DNA of 64,000 bases. Source: Desulfosporosinus sp. OT (lineage in GTDB: Bacteria; Bacillota; Desulfitobacteriia; Desulfitobacteriales; Desulfitobacteriaceae). The position numbers and the translations under genes were made by a program. The notes below the pieces were generated by a model. The model was not told the origin of the DNA and ran no database searches. It saw only the letters and a program-made list of their open reading frames with translations. The stretch covers positions 1 to 64,000 of the forward strand of contig NZ_AGAF01000178.1 of the NCBI RefSeq assembly GCF_000224515.1, given 5' to 3'. This document shows positions 56,314 to 64,000 of this stretch, in pieces. Positions within the stretch are counted from its first letter, which is position 1, and every line of letters starts with the position of its first letter.

Positions 56314-56333
56314 ATGTTAGTTCCTACTAACAT
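56314..56333. promoter_or_regulatory. Perfect palindromic operator of the TetR regulator
   Basis: ATGTTAGT (56314-56321), a TCCT spacer and ACTAACAT (56326-56333): a perfect 8-4-8 palindrome, as is usual for TetR operators. It lies at the start of transcription of the minus-strand promoter and 33 bases before the ATG. Confidence 0.75.
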
Positions 56334-56334
56334 A

Positions 56335-56363
56335 AGTTTATCATCCTCTATAAATAACTTCAA
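56335..56363 (-). promoter_or_regulatory. Promoter of the TetR-activase unit
   Basis: On the minus strand TTGAAG (56363-56358), a 17-base spacer and TAAACT (56340-56335). The -10 is weak, but the site just downstream is the palindromic operator. Confidence 0.5.
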
Positions 56364-56439
56364 TCCAAGAATTTGGTATAGATAGAATAATTTGTATTTA
56401 TTCATTTGGTCTATAATAAAAGCCTATTTTTATCTAGTA

Positions 56440-56482
56440 CAAAAGAGCTGTTTGCAAAAAGGATCGCAAACAGCTCTTTTTC
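56440..56482. terminator. Terminator of the EF-G paralogue
   Basis: AAAAGAGCTGTTTGC and GCAAACAGCTCTTTT form a 15-bp stem around a 10-base loop next to the gene's stop codon. Confidence 0.85.
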
Positions 56483-58501
56483 TTAATGGCTATGAACGGA
56501 TTTTAATTGACTTACTAAATTTTCACTGATTTTATCCGGTACTACTTCATATTGGACGAATTGCATGGTAAATGTGCCTCTACCTTGGGTAAGTGACCTC
56601 AAATCAATGGCATAGCGCATCATTTCGGCCTGAGGGACATGAGCTCGAATTATTTGATATTTTTCACCTGCATCGATACCCAATAATTTTCCGCGTTTTC
56701 CATTGAGATCACCAATCACATCTCCCATATAGACTTCAGGTACTCTCACTTCTACCTCAACAACAGGTTCAAGCAAGGTTGGTTTTGCTAACTCTATCCC
56801 CTTGCGAAAGGCAATAATCGCAGCAAGTTTAAACGCCATTTCGGATGAATCTACCGCATGATAAGAACCGTCACAAAGTGTGACCTTGATATCGGTCACT
56901 GGATAACCAACCATGGTTCCTTCCGCCATAGCCTCCCGGATTCCTTTTTCCACAGCTGGTATATATTGCTTCGGGACCGATCCTCCAAAAATTGCTTCGT
57001 CAAACTCAAAATCCTTGCCTCCCGAGGGCTCTAAATTAATCCATACATGTCCGTATTGACCGTGTCCACCTGTTTGTTTTTTATGCTTCCCTTCTACTTT
57101 TACCTTTTTACGAATTGTTTCACGATAGGGTACACGAGGAACTTTTATAACTACCGCCACCCCAAATTTACGGGTCAGCTTTTCTTGAAGGATTTCTAGC
57201 TGCATTTCTCCCAGACCGGTTAAAAGCAGCTCTTTGGTTTCCGTGTTTTTGCTAAGTTTGATGGTTGGATCTTCTTCTAGCAAACGTGCCAACGAATTGC
57301 TGAGTTTATCCTCATCCCCTTTACTTTTCGGCTCAATGGCCACAGATAAAGAAGGGACAGGAAGATCAATTACCGGAAGCTCCACTGGCTGTTCCTTATC
57401 ACATAAGGTGTCCCCTGTTTTCACTTCTTGTAATTTAGCGACCACAGCAATATCTCCAGCTGAAACATATGAAACTGGTTCTTGTGTTTTCCCTCTCAGA
57501 TAAAATGGTTGCGCTATTTTTTCCTCGATCCCGCGAATGGAATTATAGACCAACGTATCTGCCGTGAACTTTCCCCCATAAACACGCAAGAACGACATTT
57601 TGCCTACGTAGGGATCAGCAAGGGTTTTAAATACTAACGCTACTTTCTCTCTCACTTCTTTAGGAGAAGGCATGGAATGAAAGAAATTCATGACGTTTGT
57701 AATGCCAATATTTTTATATACTGAGCCGCCAAGCACTGGGACTACAAGGTTTTGCTTCAAGGCTTCCCGTAAAGCGGTTTGTAGGTCTTCGTTACATATT
57801 TCCTCTCCATCTAGGTACTTTGTCAATATTTCATCATCCGCTTCAACGACAGCTTCGGCTAATTGAGCTCTTAAACGTTCTATCTCTTCCTTGTACTCTT
57901 CTGGAACCTCTTTAACCGAAAACTTACCGCTCCCATTAGTTTCGTAATCATACTCTTTGTTCTCGATAATATCGATAAGACCTTTGAAGCCAGCTTCTTG
58001 ACCGATTGGGATTTGCAAAGGTACAAACTTGGCATGAGGATAGGTGTCTTTTAACTGGGCCAATACCTTTCCGAAATCAGCATTCTCTCGATCCAGCTTA
58101 TTAACAAAAACCGCTCTGGGTAACTTCTGTTGTTCCATGACATCCCACGTAATTTCCGCCTGAACTTCCAGCCCTGCGACTCCACTAAGTACTAAGACTC
58201 CGCACTCGACGACACGCAATGCGCACTTGACTTCCCCCAAAAAATCCGAATATCCAGGAGTATCCAGAAGATTCACCTTAACCCCTTGCCACTCAATCGG
58301 AATAAGACTCGTACTAATCGACACTTTGTGTTTCACTTCTTCGGGCAGATAATCCGAAACAGTGTTGCCTTCGGCAATTTTGCCAATACGGTTGATCACA
58401 CCCGAATTGAACAAAAAAGTTTCCGTTAGGGAAGTCTTGCCTGTTCCACCATGACCAACCAGACAAACGTTGCGAAGATGTTTTGTGTCATAGGTCTTCA
58501 A
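56483..58501 (-). CDS. Elongation factor G-like protein (EF-G paralogue)
   Basis: A 672-aa translational GTPase with all EF-G domains: G domain with P-loop GHGGTGKT (16-23), NKLD at 134-137, then domains II, III, IV (with GGHGQYGHV) and V. The G3 motif is DTPGY (80-84), so tyrosine replaces the histidine of DTPGH that helps GTP hydrolysis in canonical EF-G. This marks the second EF-G subfamily, whose role in elongation or ribosome recycling is not settled. It is a single gene with no ribosomal-protein neighbours, unlike the main fusA. Confidence 0.88.
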   Translation of the reverse strand: MKTYDTKHLRNVCLVGHGGTGKTSLTETFLFNSGVINRIGKIAEGNTVSDYLPEEVKHKVSISTSLIPIEWQGVKVNLLDTPGYSDFLGEVKCALRVVECGVLVLSGVAGLEVQAEITWDVMEQQKLPRAVFVNKLDRENADFGKVLAQLKDTYPHAKFVPLQIPIGQEAGFKGLIDIIENKEYDYETNGSGKFSVKEVPEEYKEEIERLRAQLAEAVVEADDEILTKYLDGEEICNEDLQTALREALKQNLVVPVLGGSVYKNIGITNVMNFFHSMPSPKEVREKVALVFKTLADPYVGKMSFLRVYGGKFTADTLVYNSIRGIEEKIAQPFYLRGKTQEPVSYVSAGDIAVVAKLQEVKTGDTLCDKEQPVELPVIDLPVPSLSVAIEPKSKGDEDKLSNSLARLLEEDPTIKLSKNTETKELLLTGLGEMQLEILQEKLTRKFGVAVVIKVPRVPYRETIRKKVKVEGKHKKQTGGHGQYGHVWINLEPSGGKDFEFDEAIFGGSVPKQYIPAVEKGIREAMAEGTMVGYPVTDIKVTLCDGSYHAVDSSEMAFKLAAIIAFRKGIELAKPTLLEPVVEVEVRVPEVYMGDVIGDLNGKRGKLLGIDAGEKYQIIRAHVPQAEMMRYAIDLRSLTQGRGTFTMQFVQYEVVPDKISENLVSQLKSVHSH

Positions 58502-58646
58502 GACGATCTCCTCCTTAGTATGTTATTAAGAAAAAGGACGCATGCCTTTTGCTTGCAACAGTATTATTGGAGTTTGTATTATCTCTGAAGCGACTTTTTT
58601 AGTATTATTTATTGAGCAGATTAGATCAAGTATTCTCTCTATATTA

Positions 58647-59813
58647 TTAACTTTTCCTTTCGTAAGTTCCCCATATCTGCGTTTGCTTATTTTCAACCAT
58701 ACATTTTCCCATTGCCCAGACACTTTGAACCTCTAAATCTTCATCAAGGAGCACTAGGTCTGCATCGTAACCAACGTGAATCATTCCCTTATTCTTAAGG
58801 CGAAGAACATTAGCCACATTAGAGGTAATCGTCCGCAAAGCTACCTCTAATGGAAGTCCGAAATCTCTCACTGCTTCTCTGACATCACGCCACAGAACCT
58901 CTACCGAACCGACTCCCATGCCGATAAGCACACCCGCTTCATTATACTGAGGCATACTACCATTCCCGTCAGAAGTGACGGTAACCCGATCATTAAGGAT
59001 CTTACGTTCGTTAAACATTTGCAGGACAGCCGGCACCTGTAGTTCAGCTGGAAAATCGTCGCAACCTGCCGTAAGATCAATATGCCCACCAGCAAGCAGA
59101 AACTGAATCCCCTGTTCTAGTAAAGAGTGCGTTCGGTTTATGTGGGTTGGCATAAATTGTGTAATGGGGATCTCTGTTTGATCAAGAATCGTCCAAATCG
59201 GTTGCAATCCTCGCTTCCCTTCCCCTAGATGGAGATGAACCACTCCTGCTTTTCCTCCGAGCATTCCACCCACTCGAGCCTCGGCAGCTAAATGCTCAAG
59301 CTCAGCAATTTGAGGTTGAGCAGATCGATGATCAGATATCGCGATTTCCCCTGCACCAACAACTTTTTCGATCAAGGTCAAGTCTTCTTGCAGGGTTGGT
59401 AATAGTGTTCTCGTAGGAACCTGATAGGCACCACTATAGACAAACGTGGTTATTCCCTCATCTTCAAGAGCTTGGGCCTTAACAAGAAGCTCTGTCATTG
59501 ACCGAGATATGGAATCTGTCCCCAAACAACCAACGACTGTTGTCGTTCCTCCCCGAGTTAATTGCGAAAGTTGAATTTCCGGAGTACGTGAAGCTGGGCC
59601 AGCTTCTCCCCCTCCTCCACATATGTGAACATGGGCATCGATAAAACCTGGAACTAATGTTTTGCCTTGAAGGTCGACCACTTCCCCTGAGGCATAGTCG
59701 GGAAGTCGCAAATTTTTACCGATTGTAGCAATACTTTTACCAACAATCAAAACATCTGTGTCATCTACAAGTTCCGGGCAGTAAAGTTTTGCATTCTTGA
59801 TTAGTTTCCACAC
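58647..59813 (-). CDS. iadA: Isoaspartyl dipeptidase (beta-aspartyl-peptidase)
   Basis: A 388-aa member of the amidohydrolase family, the normal length for IadA. H61 and H63 in FIDAHVHICGGGGE bind the first zinc, and an Asp in VTSDGNGSMP near residue 285 is catalytic. It hydrolyses beta-aspartyl dipeptides from damaged proteins. The GTG start at 59813 has GGGGG upstream; the open frame to 59858 has no site. The protein ends with NKQTQIWGTYER. It is a single gene, divergent from spoVB. Confidence 0.92.
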   Translation of the reverse strand: MWKLIKNAKLYCPELVDDTDVLIVGKSIATIGKNLRLPDYASGEVVDLQGKTLVPGFIDAHVHICGGGGEAGPASRTPEIQLSQLTRGGTTTVVGCLGTDSISRSMTELLVKAQALEDEGITTFVYSGAYQVPTRTLLPTLQEDLTLIEKVVGAGEIAISDHRSAQPQIAELEHLAAEARVGGMLGGKAGVVHLHLGEGKRGLQPIWTILDQTEIPITQFMPTHINRTHSLLEQGIQFLLAGGHIDLTAGCDDFPAELQVPAVLQMFNERKILNDRVTVTSDGNGSMPQYNEAGVLIGMGVGSVEVLWRDVREAVRDFGLPLEVALRTITSNVANVLRLKNKGMIHVGYDADLVLLDEDLEVQSVWAMGKCMVENKQTQIWGTYERKS

Positions 59814-59947
59814 TATGATTCCCCCTATTCGGAGGTATATTACCCCAATTCTGGTCAAATATTCTTACCTAGAAAAATCTTTCTCTATGACGATCCCAAA
59901 ATCCTTTATTATCCAAATGCTAAACAAAAAAAATATCTCAAGCTTAA

Positions 59948-59997
59948 AAGTGCCACGCAGACTTCACTACATTATCAGTGGAGTCTGCGTGGCGCTT
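59948..59997. other. 21-bp stem-loop between divergent genes
   Basis: AAGTGCCACGCAGACTTCACT (59948-59968) folds on AGTGGAGTCTGCGTGGCGCTT (59977-59997) with two wobble pairs and an ACATTATC loop. No T-run follows at once. It lies between the divergent iadA and spoVB starts, where no gene ends. Confidence 0.7.
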
Positions 59998-60077
59998 AGT
60001 CATTTCTTTTTTTATACAAGCATAAGTTTAGAAGTAAACATTTAACTCGATTAACAATTTTGTTTGTGGAGGATTAC

Positions 60078-61622
60078 ATGCCGAAAAGGACCTTTGTCTA
60101 TGGAGCGACCATATTGTTGGGAGCCAATTTGCTGAATCGAATGCTGGGTTTTGCCTATCAATATTTAATTATGGCCCATATCGGCGGTGAAGCCTATGGT
60201 CTATTTACTATGGTTTTCCCGATCTACATGCTGGCCCTTGTCTTCACTACTGCTGGGATCCCGCTGGCGATTGCTAAAATGGTCTCTGAAGAAGTATCCT
60301 TTGGGCGCTATTTACAAGCAAAGGCCATTTTTCGACTTGCCTTAAAGATCCTTGGTGTTTCAGGTGCCGCTGTAGCAATCATTCTTTATTTCGTTTCCCC
60401 CTACTTAGTTCAGCGAGTTTTCCCTGATCCCCGAGTACTTACAGTTTTTCAAATTTGCACACCGGCAATATTTATCGTCTCTATATCGTCGGTCTTCCGC
60501 GGCTACTTCCAGGGACTACAAAACATGGTTCCAACAGCCATTAGCCAAATCTGCGAACAAACTATTCGGGTCGCTTTCGGTTATACAGCAGCACTGCGTC
60601 TCCTCGATTCTGGTGTTGAATGGGCTGCAGCAGGATTAGCTTTAGGCATGCTGGTTGGGGAAGTGATTGGTTTGTTAGCAATCGTTTTTCAATACCAAAG
60701 GGCAAATCTTAAATTTCAAGCAGAGAGTCCAAGAGCTAGTTATTCCTCACGACATATCTTGCATAAATTATGGCAGCTAGCTTCACCTGTTACGGTCGGA
60801 AGACTGCTCTCAACCGGGCTATCTGCTTTGGATGCCATGCTCATTCCTCTGCGTCTCCAAGTAGCAGGCTATGCGGCTCGAGAAGCAGTAACCCTATTCG
60901 GCCAACTTGGAGGCGCAGCTTTTACTTTACTCACCTTTCCGAGTGTCTTTACTTTTGCCCTGGCAACTTCACTGGTCCCCGCCATTTCCGAAGCAGCTAC
61001 TCAACGCCAATTTCATGTCGTCCGAGCCCGTAGCGCTGAAGCCATTCGTTTAACCATCTTAATCGGGATTCCATGTCTGATTATTCTATTTTATTTCTCG
61101 TTGCCACTCACCGCCTTTTTTAAGAGCACCGAGATCGCTCCCGTTTTACGTGTCTTGGCCTTGGGGGGAATTTTTTCGTACATACAACAAACCACAACAG
61201 GAATTCTCCAAGGACTTGGCAAAGTTCATCTTCCAGTCCTTCATTCCATCATTGCGGCTATCTTACGCATTCCAATCTTAGTGTATCTAACCGGCCTTCC
61301 TCAATGGGGTCTGCGAGGAACAGCTTGGGCTTATACCCTTGGTTTTGTAATTATGGCATTCCTCAATCTTTTGGCTATTATACGGAATACAGGGATGCCT
61401 GTAGACCTGCAACGGTTCGTCCTCCAACCACTCAGTGGGGGCATCGGCATGCTGCTGGTTTTTCATTTTTTGGATCCAATCTTAGGTAGGCATGTCGTAG
61501 GATATCTGGGTGAATTTTCTCTAGGGTTAACAATTTACAGTGCCATCTTATGTTTCAATGGCGCTGTTACGTACAATGATTTAAAAAGGCTTCCTTGGAT
61601 TGGAAAATTTCTTCCACTCTAA
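60078..61622 (+). CDS. spoVB: Stage V sporulation protein B (oligosaccharide flippase-like)
   Basis: A 514-aa protein of the MOP/MATE superfamily with about 14 membrane segments. The start is MPKRTFVYGATILLGANLLNRM, then GFAYQYLIMAHIGGEAYGLF; this pattern (first helix ending in R/N, then the GxEAYG loop) is that of SpoVB. It is needed for spore cortex synthesis, presumably as a flippase for cortex peptidoglycan precursors. ATG 60078 has GGAGG 7 bases upstream. The single gene ends 8 bp from a convergent membrane gene. Confidence 0.9.
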   Translation: MPKRTFVYGATILLGANLLNRMLGFAYQYLIMAHIGGEAYGLFTMVFPIYMLALVFTTAGIPLAIAKMVSEEVSFGRYLQAKAIFRLALKILGVSGAAVAIILYFVSPYLVQRVFPDPRVLTVFQICTPAIFIVSISSVFRGYFQGLQNMVPTAISQICEQTIRVAFGYTAALRLLDSGVEWAAAGLALGMLVGEVIGLLAIVFQYQRANLKFQAESPRASYSSRHILHKLWQLASPVTVGRLLSTGLSALDAMLIPLRLQVAGYAAREAVTLFGQLGGAAFTLLTFPSVFTFALATSLVPAISEAATQRQFHVVRARSAEAIRLTILIGIPCLIILFYFSLPLTAFFKSTEIAPVLRVLALGGIFSYIQQTTTGILQGLGKVHLPVLHSIIAAILRIPILVYLTGLPQWGLRGTAWAYTLGFVIMAFLNLLAIIRNTGMPVDLQRFVLQPLSGGIGMLLVFHFLDPILGRHVVGYLGEFSLGLTIYSAILCFNGAVTYNDLKRLPWIGKFLPL

Positions 61623-61630
61623 CGAAAAAA

Positions 61631-61888
61631 TCATTTCCACCAACGCCGAAGTTGCTCTCCCCATTGCCAATAGGATAATAACAACGTGATTAGAACAAAT
61701 AACAGCACCAAGAACTTGTAAATAAAGTACACCTTGATAACGGTCAGAAAGACCATAAGCAGGCCTAAAAAAGCAGGGATTGAGAAAAACTTTAGTAGTG
61801 AACTTGATTTCTTTTTGTTTTTTAATCCAGGATAAGAAAAAATAACTATAAAAAGCAAGAAATAAACTATAAATGTTCCAAATATCAT
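61631..61888 (-). CDS. Hypothetical small membrane protein
   Basis: An 85-aa protein with three hydrophobic segments (about 1-20, 33-55, 57-75), a basic loop (LKNKKKSSS) and a basic C-terminus (QLRRWWK). ATG 61888 has GGAGG upstream. No family is recognised. Its stop faces that of spoVB 8 bp away. Confidence 0.65.
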   Translation of the reverse strand: MIFGTFIVYFLLFIVIFSYPGLKNKKKSSSLLKFFSIPAFLGLLMVFLTVIKVYFIYKFLVLLFVLITLLLSYWQWGEQLRRWWK

Positions 61889-62006
61889 CTTAGAACTTCC
61901 TCCATTAGCAAAAAGAAATAATATATCCAGAATCTGAATGCTATATACCGCCGATTATTTGTGAATACTACAATTGTCTCGAAATAGAGTGAGAGGAGAT
62001 GCATTT

Positions 62007-62234
62007 ATGAGTCGACGTAATAATCGAAACAGCGGCATTTTGCCTCAATCTGTATTGGAGCAGTTTAAATGGGAAGTTGCCGATGAGTTAGGCTTAAGTT
62101 CAAAAATCAAATCCCAAGGGTGGGAGAATATGACATCTCGCGAATGTGGCCATGTTGGTGGACGAATTGGCGGAAGTATGGTCAAAACGATGATTCGTAG
62201 AGCAAAGGAATCACTCAACAACACTTCCCTTTAA
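62007..62234 (+). CDS. Small acid-soluble spore protein, alpha/beta type
   Basis: A 75-aa alpha/beta-type SASP. It has the germination-protease cleavage region FKWEVADELGL near residues 20-30, and the second conserved motif GHVGGRIGGSMVKTMI near 50-65. These proteins coat DNA in the dormant spore and protect it. ATG 62007 has GAGGAG upstream. It is a single gene with a strong terminator, as expected for forespore expression; a SigG promoter was not fixed with certainty. Confidence 0.93.
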   Translation: MSRRNNRNSGILPQSVLEQFKWEVADELGLSSKIKSQGWENMTSRECGHVGGRIGGSMVKTMIRRAKESLNNTSL

Positions 62235-62240
62235 ATCTAA

Positions 62241-62274
62241 TAAAGGAGTACAGACTTTATCTGTACTCCTTTAT
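62241..62274 (+). terminator. Terminator of the SASP gene
   Basis: AAAGGAGTACAG and CTGTACTCCTTT form a 12-bp stem, then TTATT. Confidence 0.85.
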
Positions 62275-62312
62275 TCATTATACCATGTCAGAAAGTACTA
62301 GTTTCGGGTGAG

Positions 62313-62461
62313 TCCCTTCTCGCCATCACGGCACCATGCCAATCCACACTGCAGGAGTATGCGTAATAAGTTGCAGTGTGGCGATAAGCTCGTCCGCTTA
62401 TCGTCTCGAACGTCCTATTCGAGTCTTGGCTCCAGGGACACTTGGCCATCCATGGCCAGCG
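62313..62461 (+). repeat. Hairpin-rich intergenic repeat, copy A
   Basis: Bases 62313-62403 are identical (91 of 91) to the reverse complement of 51118-51208. The similarity then continues to 62461 with a few changes and without an 18-base block that copy B carries. The same stems as in copy B can form. It lies between the convergent SASP and surE genes. Confidence 0.88.
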
Positions 62462-62520
62462 CATAAGTGCAACCAAAGACTTCCGCCAGCGCCTGTGGCT
62501 TGGCGCAAGTCAGGTTTTCC
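62461..62520 (+). repeat. Dispersed repeat module, copy 3 (diverged)
   Basis: GCATAAGTGCAACCAAAGAC begins this block, and GGCGCAAGTCAGGTTTTCC ends it, in the same order as the two ends of the 14.7 kb module. It directly follows repeat copy A and reaches the stop codon of surE. Confidence 0.4.
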
Positions 62521-63276
62521 TTATTTCCTGTCAAATCTGGCTTGCCATGTCTGAAGGCATTCAAAATCCGTTAAATCACTATGCATGGGAGTGATGGAAA
62601 TATAATCTTCTTGGATAGCTCTTAAATCAGTCTCCATTTCTAGATCTTGGGCTAAATTTCCACACTGCCAATAATAAGTTCTGCCACGCGGGTCAACGCG
62701 ACGTTCAAATACGTTTTCATAGACAGCTTTACTTAACTTAGTCACTTTCAAACCACGCCACTCAGTTTGAGGTTTTCCAGGGATATTAATATTCACTAAT
62801 CCTGCTCGATGATGCTGAACAATGATATCTAATTGCTCTGCAAGATAGGCAGCTGCAGGTTCAAAATTTGTGCATTCAAGGCTGGCCAGTGATATTGCCA
62901 GGGAAGGAACTCCGAGTAATACCCCTTCCATCGCAGCTGAAACAGTTCCCGAATAAAAAATATCTGTCCCTAAGTTCGAACCATGGTTGATACCAGAAAT
63001 AAGGAGATCAGGCTTGGATATAAGCTCCCCTTGGATCGCTAGTTTTACACAATCTGACGGAGTCCCACTAACGGAATACCCCTTCAGATGTCCATCAAGA
63101 TTATGTTCTGTTAGAAACAAAGGCTGAAACAGAGTGATAGAATGACCTGTGGCGGAACGCTGACCTTCTGGGGCAACAATGCTAATATCATGGTTTGTCT
63201 GCGAGCGAAGAGTTCGATATAATGTCTGAATCCCAAGTGCATTATAGCCATCATCATTTGTCAGTAAAATATGCAT
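62521..63276 (-). CDS. surE: 5'/3'-nucleotidase SurE
   Basis: A 251-aa SurE. The N-terminal acidic metal site TNDDGYNALG (D8, D9), the following SATGHSIT loop and SGINHGSNLG with the metal-binding Asn are all present. It dephosphorylates nucleoside monophosphates and short polyphosphates in the cytoplasm. ATG 63276 has GGGGGA upstream. It is the last gene of a folE-ypmA-surE run with 13-bp gaps. Confidence 0.95.
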   Translation of the reverse strand: MHILLTNDDGYNALGIQTLYRTLRSQTNHDISIVAPEGQRSATGHSITLFQPLFLTEHNLDGHLKGYSVSGTPSDCVKLAIQGELISKPDLLISGINHGSNLGTDIFYSGTVSAAMEGVLLGVPSLAISLASLECTNFEPAAAYLAEQLDIIVQHHRAGLVNINIPGKPQTEWRGLKVTKLSKAVYENVFERRVDPRGRTYYWQCGNLAQDLEMETDLRAIQEDYISITPMHSDLTDFECLQTWQARFDRK

Positions 63277-63289
63277 GCCATTCCCCCGA

Positions 63290-63475
63290 TCACTCTACTT
63301 CATAGACAGAGATAACCATTTTATCTTCTTTTTTCGTCAGACCAAACATTAGGCGATGATCTTTCAAATTTTTGTTTAAAAAATCAACAACCTTATACAG
63401 TTCGCTATTCACGCCGATCCGTTGTGTCGCAATAAGTTCTATTCTGCCTTGTCGATCGGACGATTGATTATCCAT
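63290..63475 (-). CDS. YpmA-like DUF4264 protein
   Basis: A 61-aa protein with SELYKVVDFLNKNLKDHRLMFGL followed by KMVISVYEV, the pattern of DUF4264/YpmA. The family is widespread in spore-forming Firmicutes, of unknown function. GAGG lies upstream of ATG 63475. It sits between folE and surE with 13 bp on each side, so the three are one transcript. Confidence 0.8.
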   Translation of the reverse strand: MDNQSSDRQGRIELIATQRIGVNSELYKVVDFLNKNLKDHRLMFGLTKKEDKMVISVYEVE

Positions 63476-63488
63476 AACTACCTCTTTC

Positions 63489-64000
63489 TTAACGTTTGTG
63501 TCCTCGAATCATTGAGAAAGCTTCAGATCTTGTACTGTCATTGGTTTTAAATACCCCTCGCACTGCCGAGGTCAATGTTTGGGATCCCGCTTTCTTGACG
63601 CCTCGCATAGTCATACACATATGTTCTGCTTCAATGACAACGACAACTCCAAGGGGGTCAAGTTCATCCATTACAGCATTGGCAATTTGTGATGTCAATC
63701 GTTCTTGAAGCTGTGGTCTATGGGCAAAGCCCTCTACGACACGAGCAAATTTTGACAACCCAGTTATTTTACCTTTCCGCGGGATATAGGCAACATGTGC
63801 TTTTCCATAGAAGGGGACGAGATGATGCTCACACATGGAATAAACGGGAATATCTTTGACGATGACCATCTCTTCATGTTCTTCTTCCGTAAATTGCACA
63901 TTAAAATGCTGGCTTGGGTCTTGGTGTAACCCAGAAAATACTTCCGCATACATCCTAGCTACACGTTTAGGTGTATCAATTAATCCTTCTCGGTCAGGGT
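63489..64000 (-). CDS. folE: GTP cyclohydrolase I, 5' end beyond the window
   Basis: The frame continues to the window edge; 170 residues are visible of an expected 185-190. It has [15 protein letters not shown] at the visible start, the zinc ligands in [11 protein letters not shown] and HMCMTMRGV, and the family end motif [12 protein letters not shown]. It converts GTP to dihydroneopterin triphosphate, the first step of folate synthesis. An internal ATG at 63953 is not the true start because the upstream residues match the family. Confidence 0.95.
   Translation of the reverse strand, partial: PDREGLIDTPKRVARMYAEVFSGLHQDPSQHFNVQFTEEEHEEMVIVKDIPVYSMCEHHLVPFYGKAHVAYIPRKGKITGLSKFARVVEGFAHRPQLQERLTSQIANAVMDELDPLGVVVVIEAEHMCMTMRGVKKAGSQTLTSAVRGVFKTNDSTRSEAFSMIRGHKR

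Noticed and set aside
58526..58723. 65-codon minus-strand ORF
   Set aside because: Overlaps the 3' end of iadA in another frame and has no ribosome binding site.
62336..62554. 72-codon ORF with the same first residues as the one at 51 kb
   Set aside because: Product of repeat copy A; it also runs into the 3' end of surE on the opposite strand.
1..64000. CRISPR array, prophage or transposase genes
   Set aside because: No regularly spaced direct repeats, no cas genes, and only isolated phage-like genes (YjcQ-like, HNH-like); no transposase was found.

Overview
The window looks like chromosomal DNA of an endospore-forming, Gram-positive sulfate reducer of the Peptococcaceae, most like Desulfosporosinus. 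Reasons seen in the sequence: a dissimilatory sulfite reductase locus (dsrMK, a ferredoxin, dsrABDN), spore genes (an alpha/beta SASP, spoVB, a DUF3787 spore protein, an SpoIIIE/FtsK translocase), strong AAGGAGG-type ribosome binding sites with many TTG/GTG starts, and anaerobe enzymes (pyruvate:ferredoxin oxidoreductase, 2-hydroxyacyl-CoA dehydratase activase). The genus is inferred; no rRNA is present.

Layout. 1-4.3 kb: partial ORF, zinc-ribbon protein, VanW protein, nitrilase-family hydrolase and a LysR regulator. 4.3-12.3 kb (minus strand): the sulfite-reduction locus. dsrM and dsrK lie upstream of their own terminator. After an 0.87 kb spacer with a decayed gene come ferredoxin, dsrA, dsrB, dsrD and dsrN. 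12.5-17.3 kb: rlmL-type methyltransferase, YlbF, small unknowns, an HNH-like protein and pepT. 17.5-20.1 kb: a cysteine-desulfurase-like gene and a DsrE-like gene behind a promoter that contains a LexA-type box, then RNase HI. 20.2-26.9 kb: PFOR, a DUF3787 spore protein, an MFS exporter, a mini zinc-ribbon gene and a methyltransferase. 27-35.6 kb: one giant 2861-codon cyclic beta-1,2-glucan synthase-like gene. 35.8-43 kb: FtsK/SpoIIIE, a membrane hydrolase, a BON protein, a K+ channel, a broken YitT-family gene and a PHP phosphoesterase. 43.3 kb: tRNA-Trp. 43.5-48.8 kb: unknown, YjcQ-like, GntR regulator with ilvD, C39-like and DUF2809 proteins. 49-56.4 kb: GMC oxidoreductase, a 1448-aa acyl-CoA dehydratase activase and its TetR regulator with a perfect operator palindrome. 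56.5-64 kb: EF-G paralogue, iadA, spoVB, SASP, and the surE-ypmA-folE operon, with folE cut by the window end.

How genes work together: the dsr locus carries out the last six-electron step of sulfate respiration, with DsrMK linking the menaquinone pool to sulfite reduction. dsrC, dsrJOP, sat and apr are not in the window. The desulfurase-like and DsrE-like genes may form a separate sulfur-handling pair with possible SOS control. Most other genes are single units bounded by clear terminators.

Most notable non-genic signals: a LexA-type box inside the 17480-17509 promoter; a 91-bp sequence repeated identically in opposite orientation at 51.1 and 62.3 kb inside larger hairpin-rich elements; a second dispersed repeat module at 14.7, 44.9 and 62.5 kb; two decayed genes (9.1-9.5 kb and 41.8-42.1 kb); and a GC-rich leader of unknown type at 15.44-15.57 kb.
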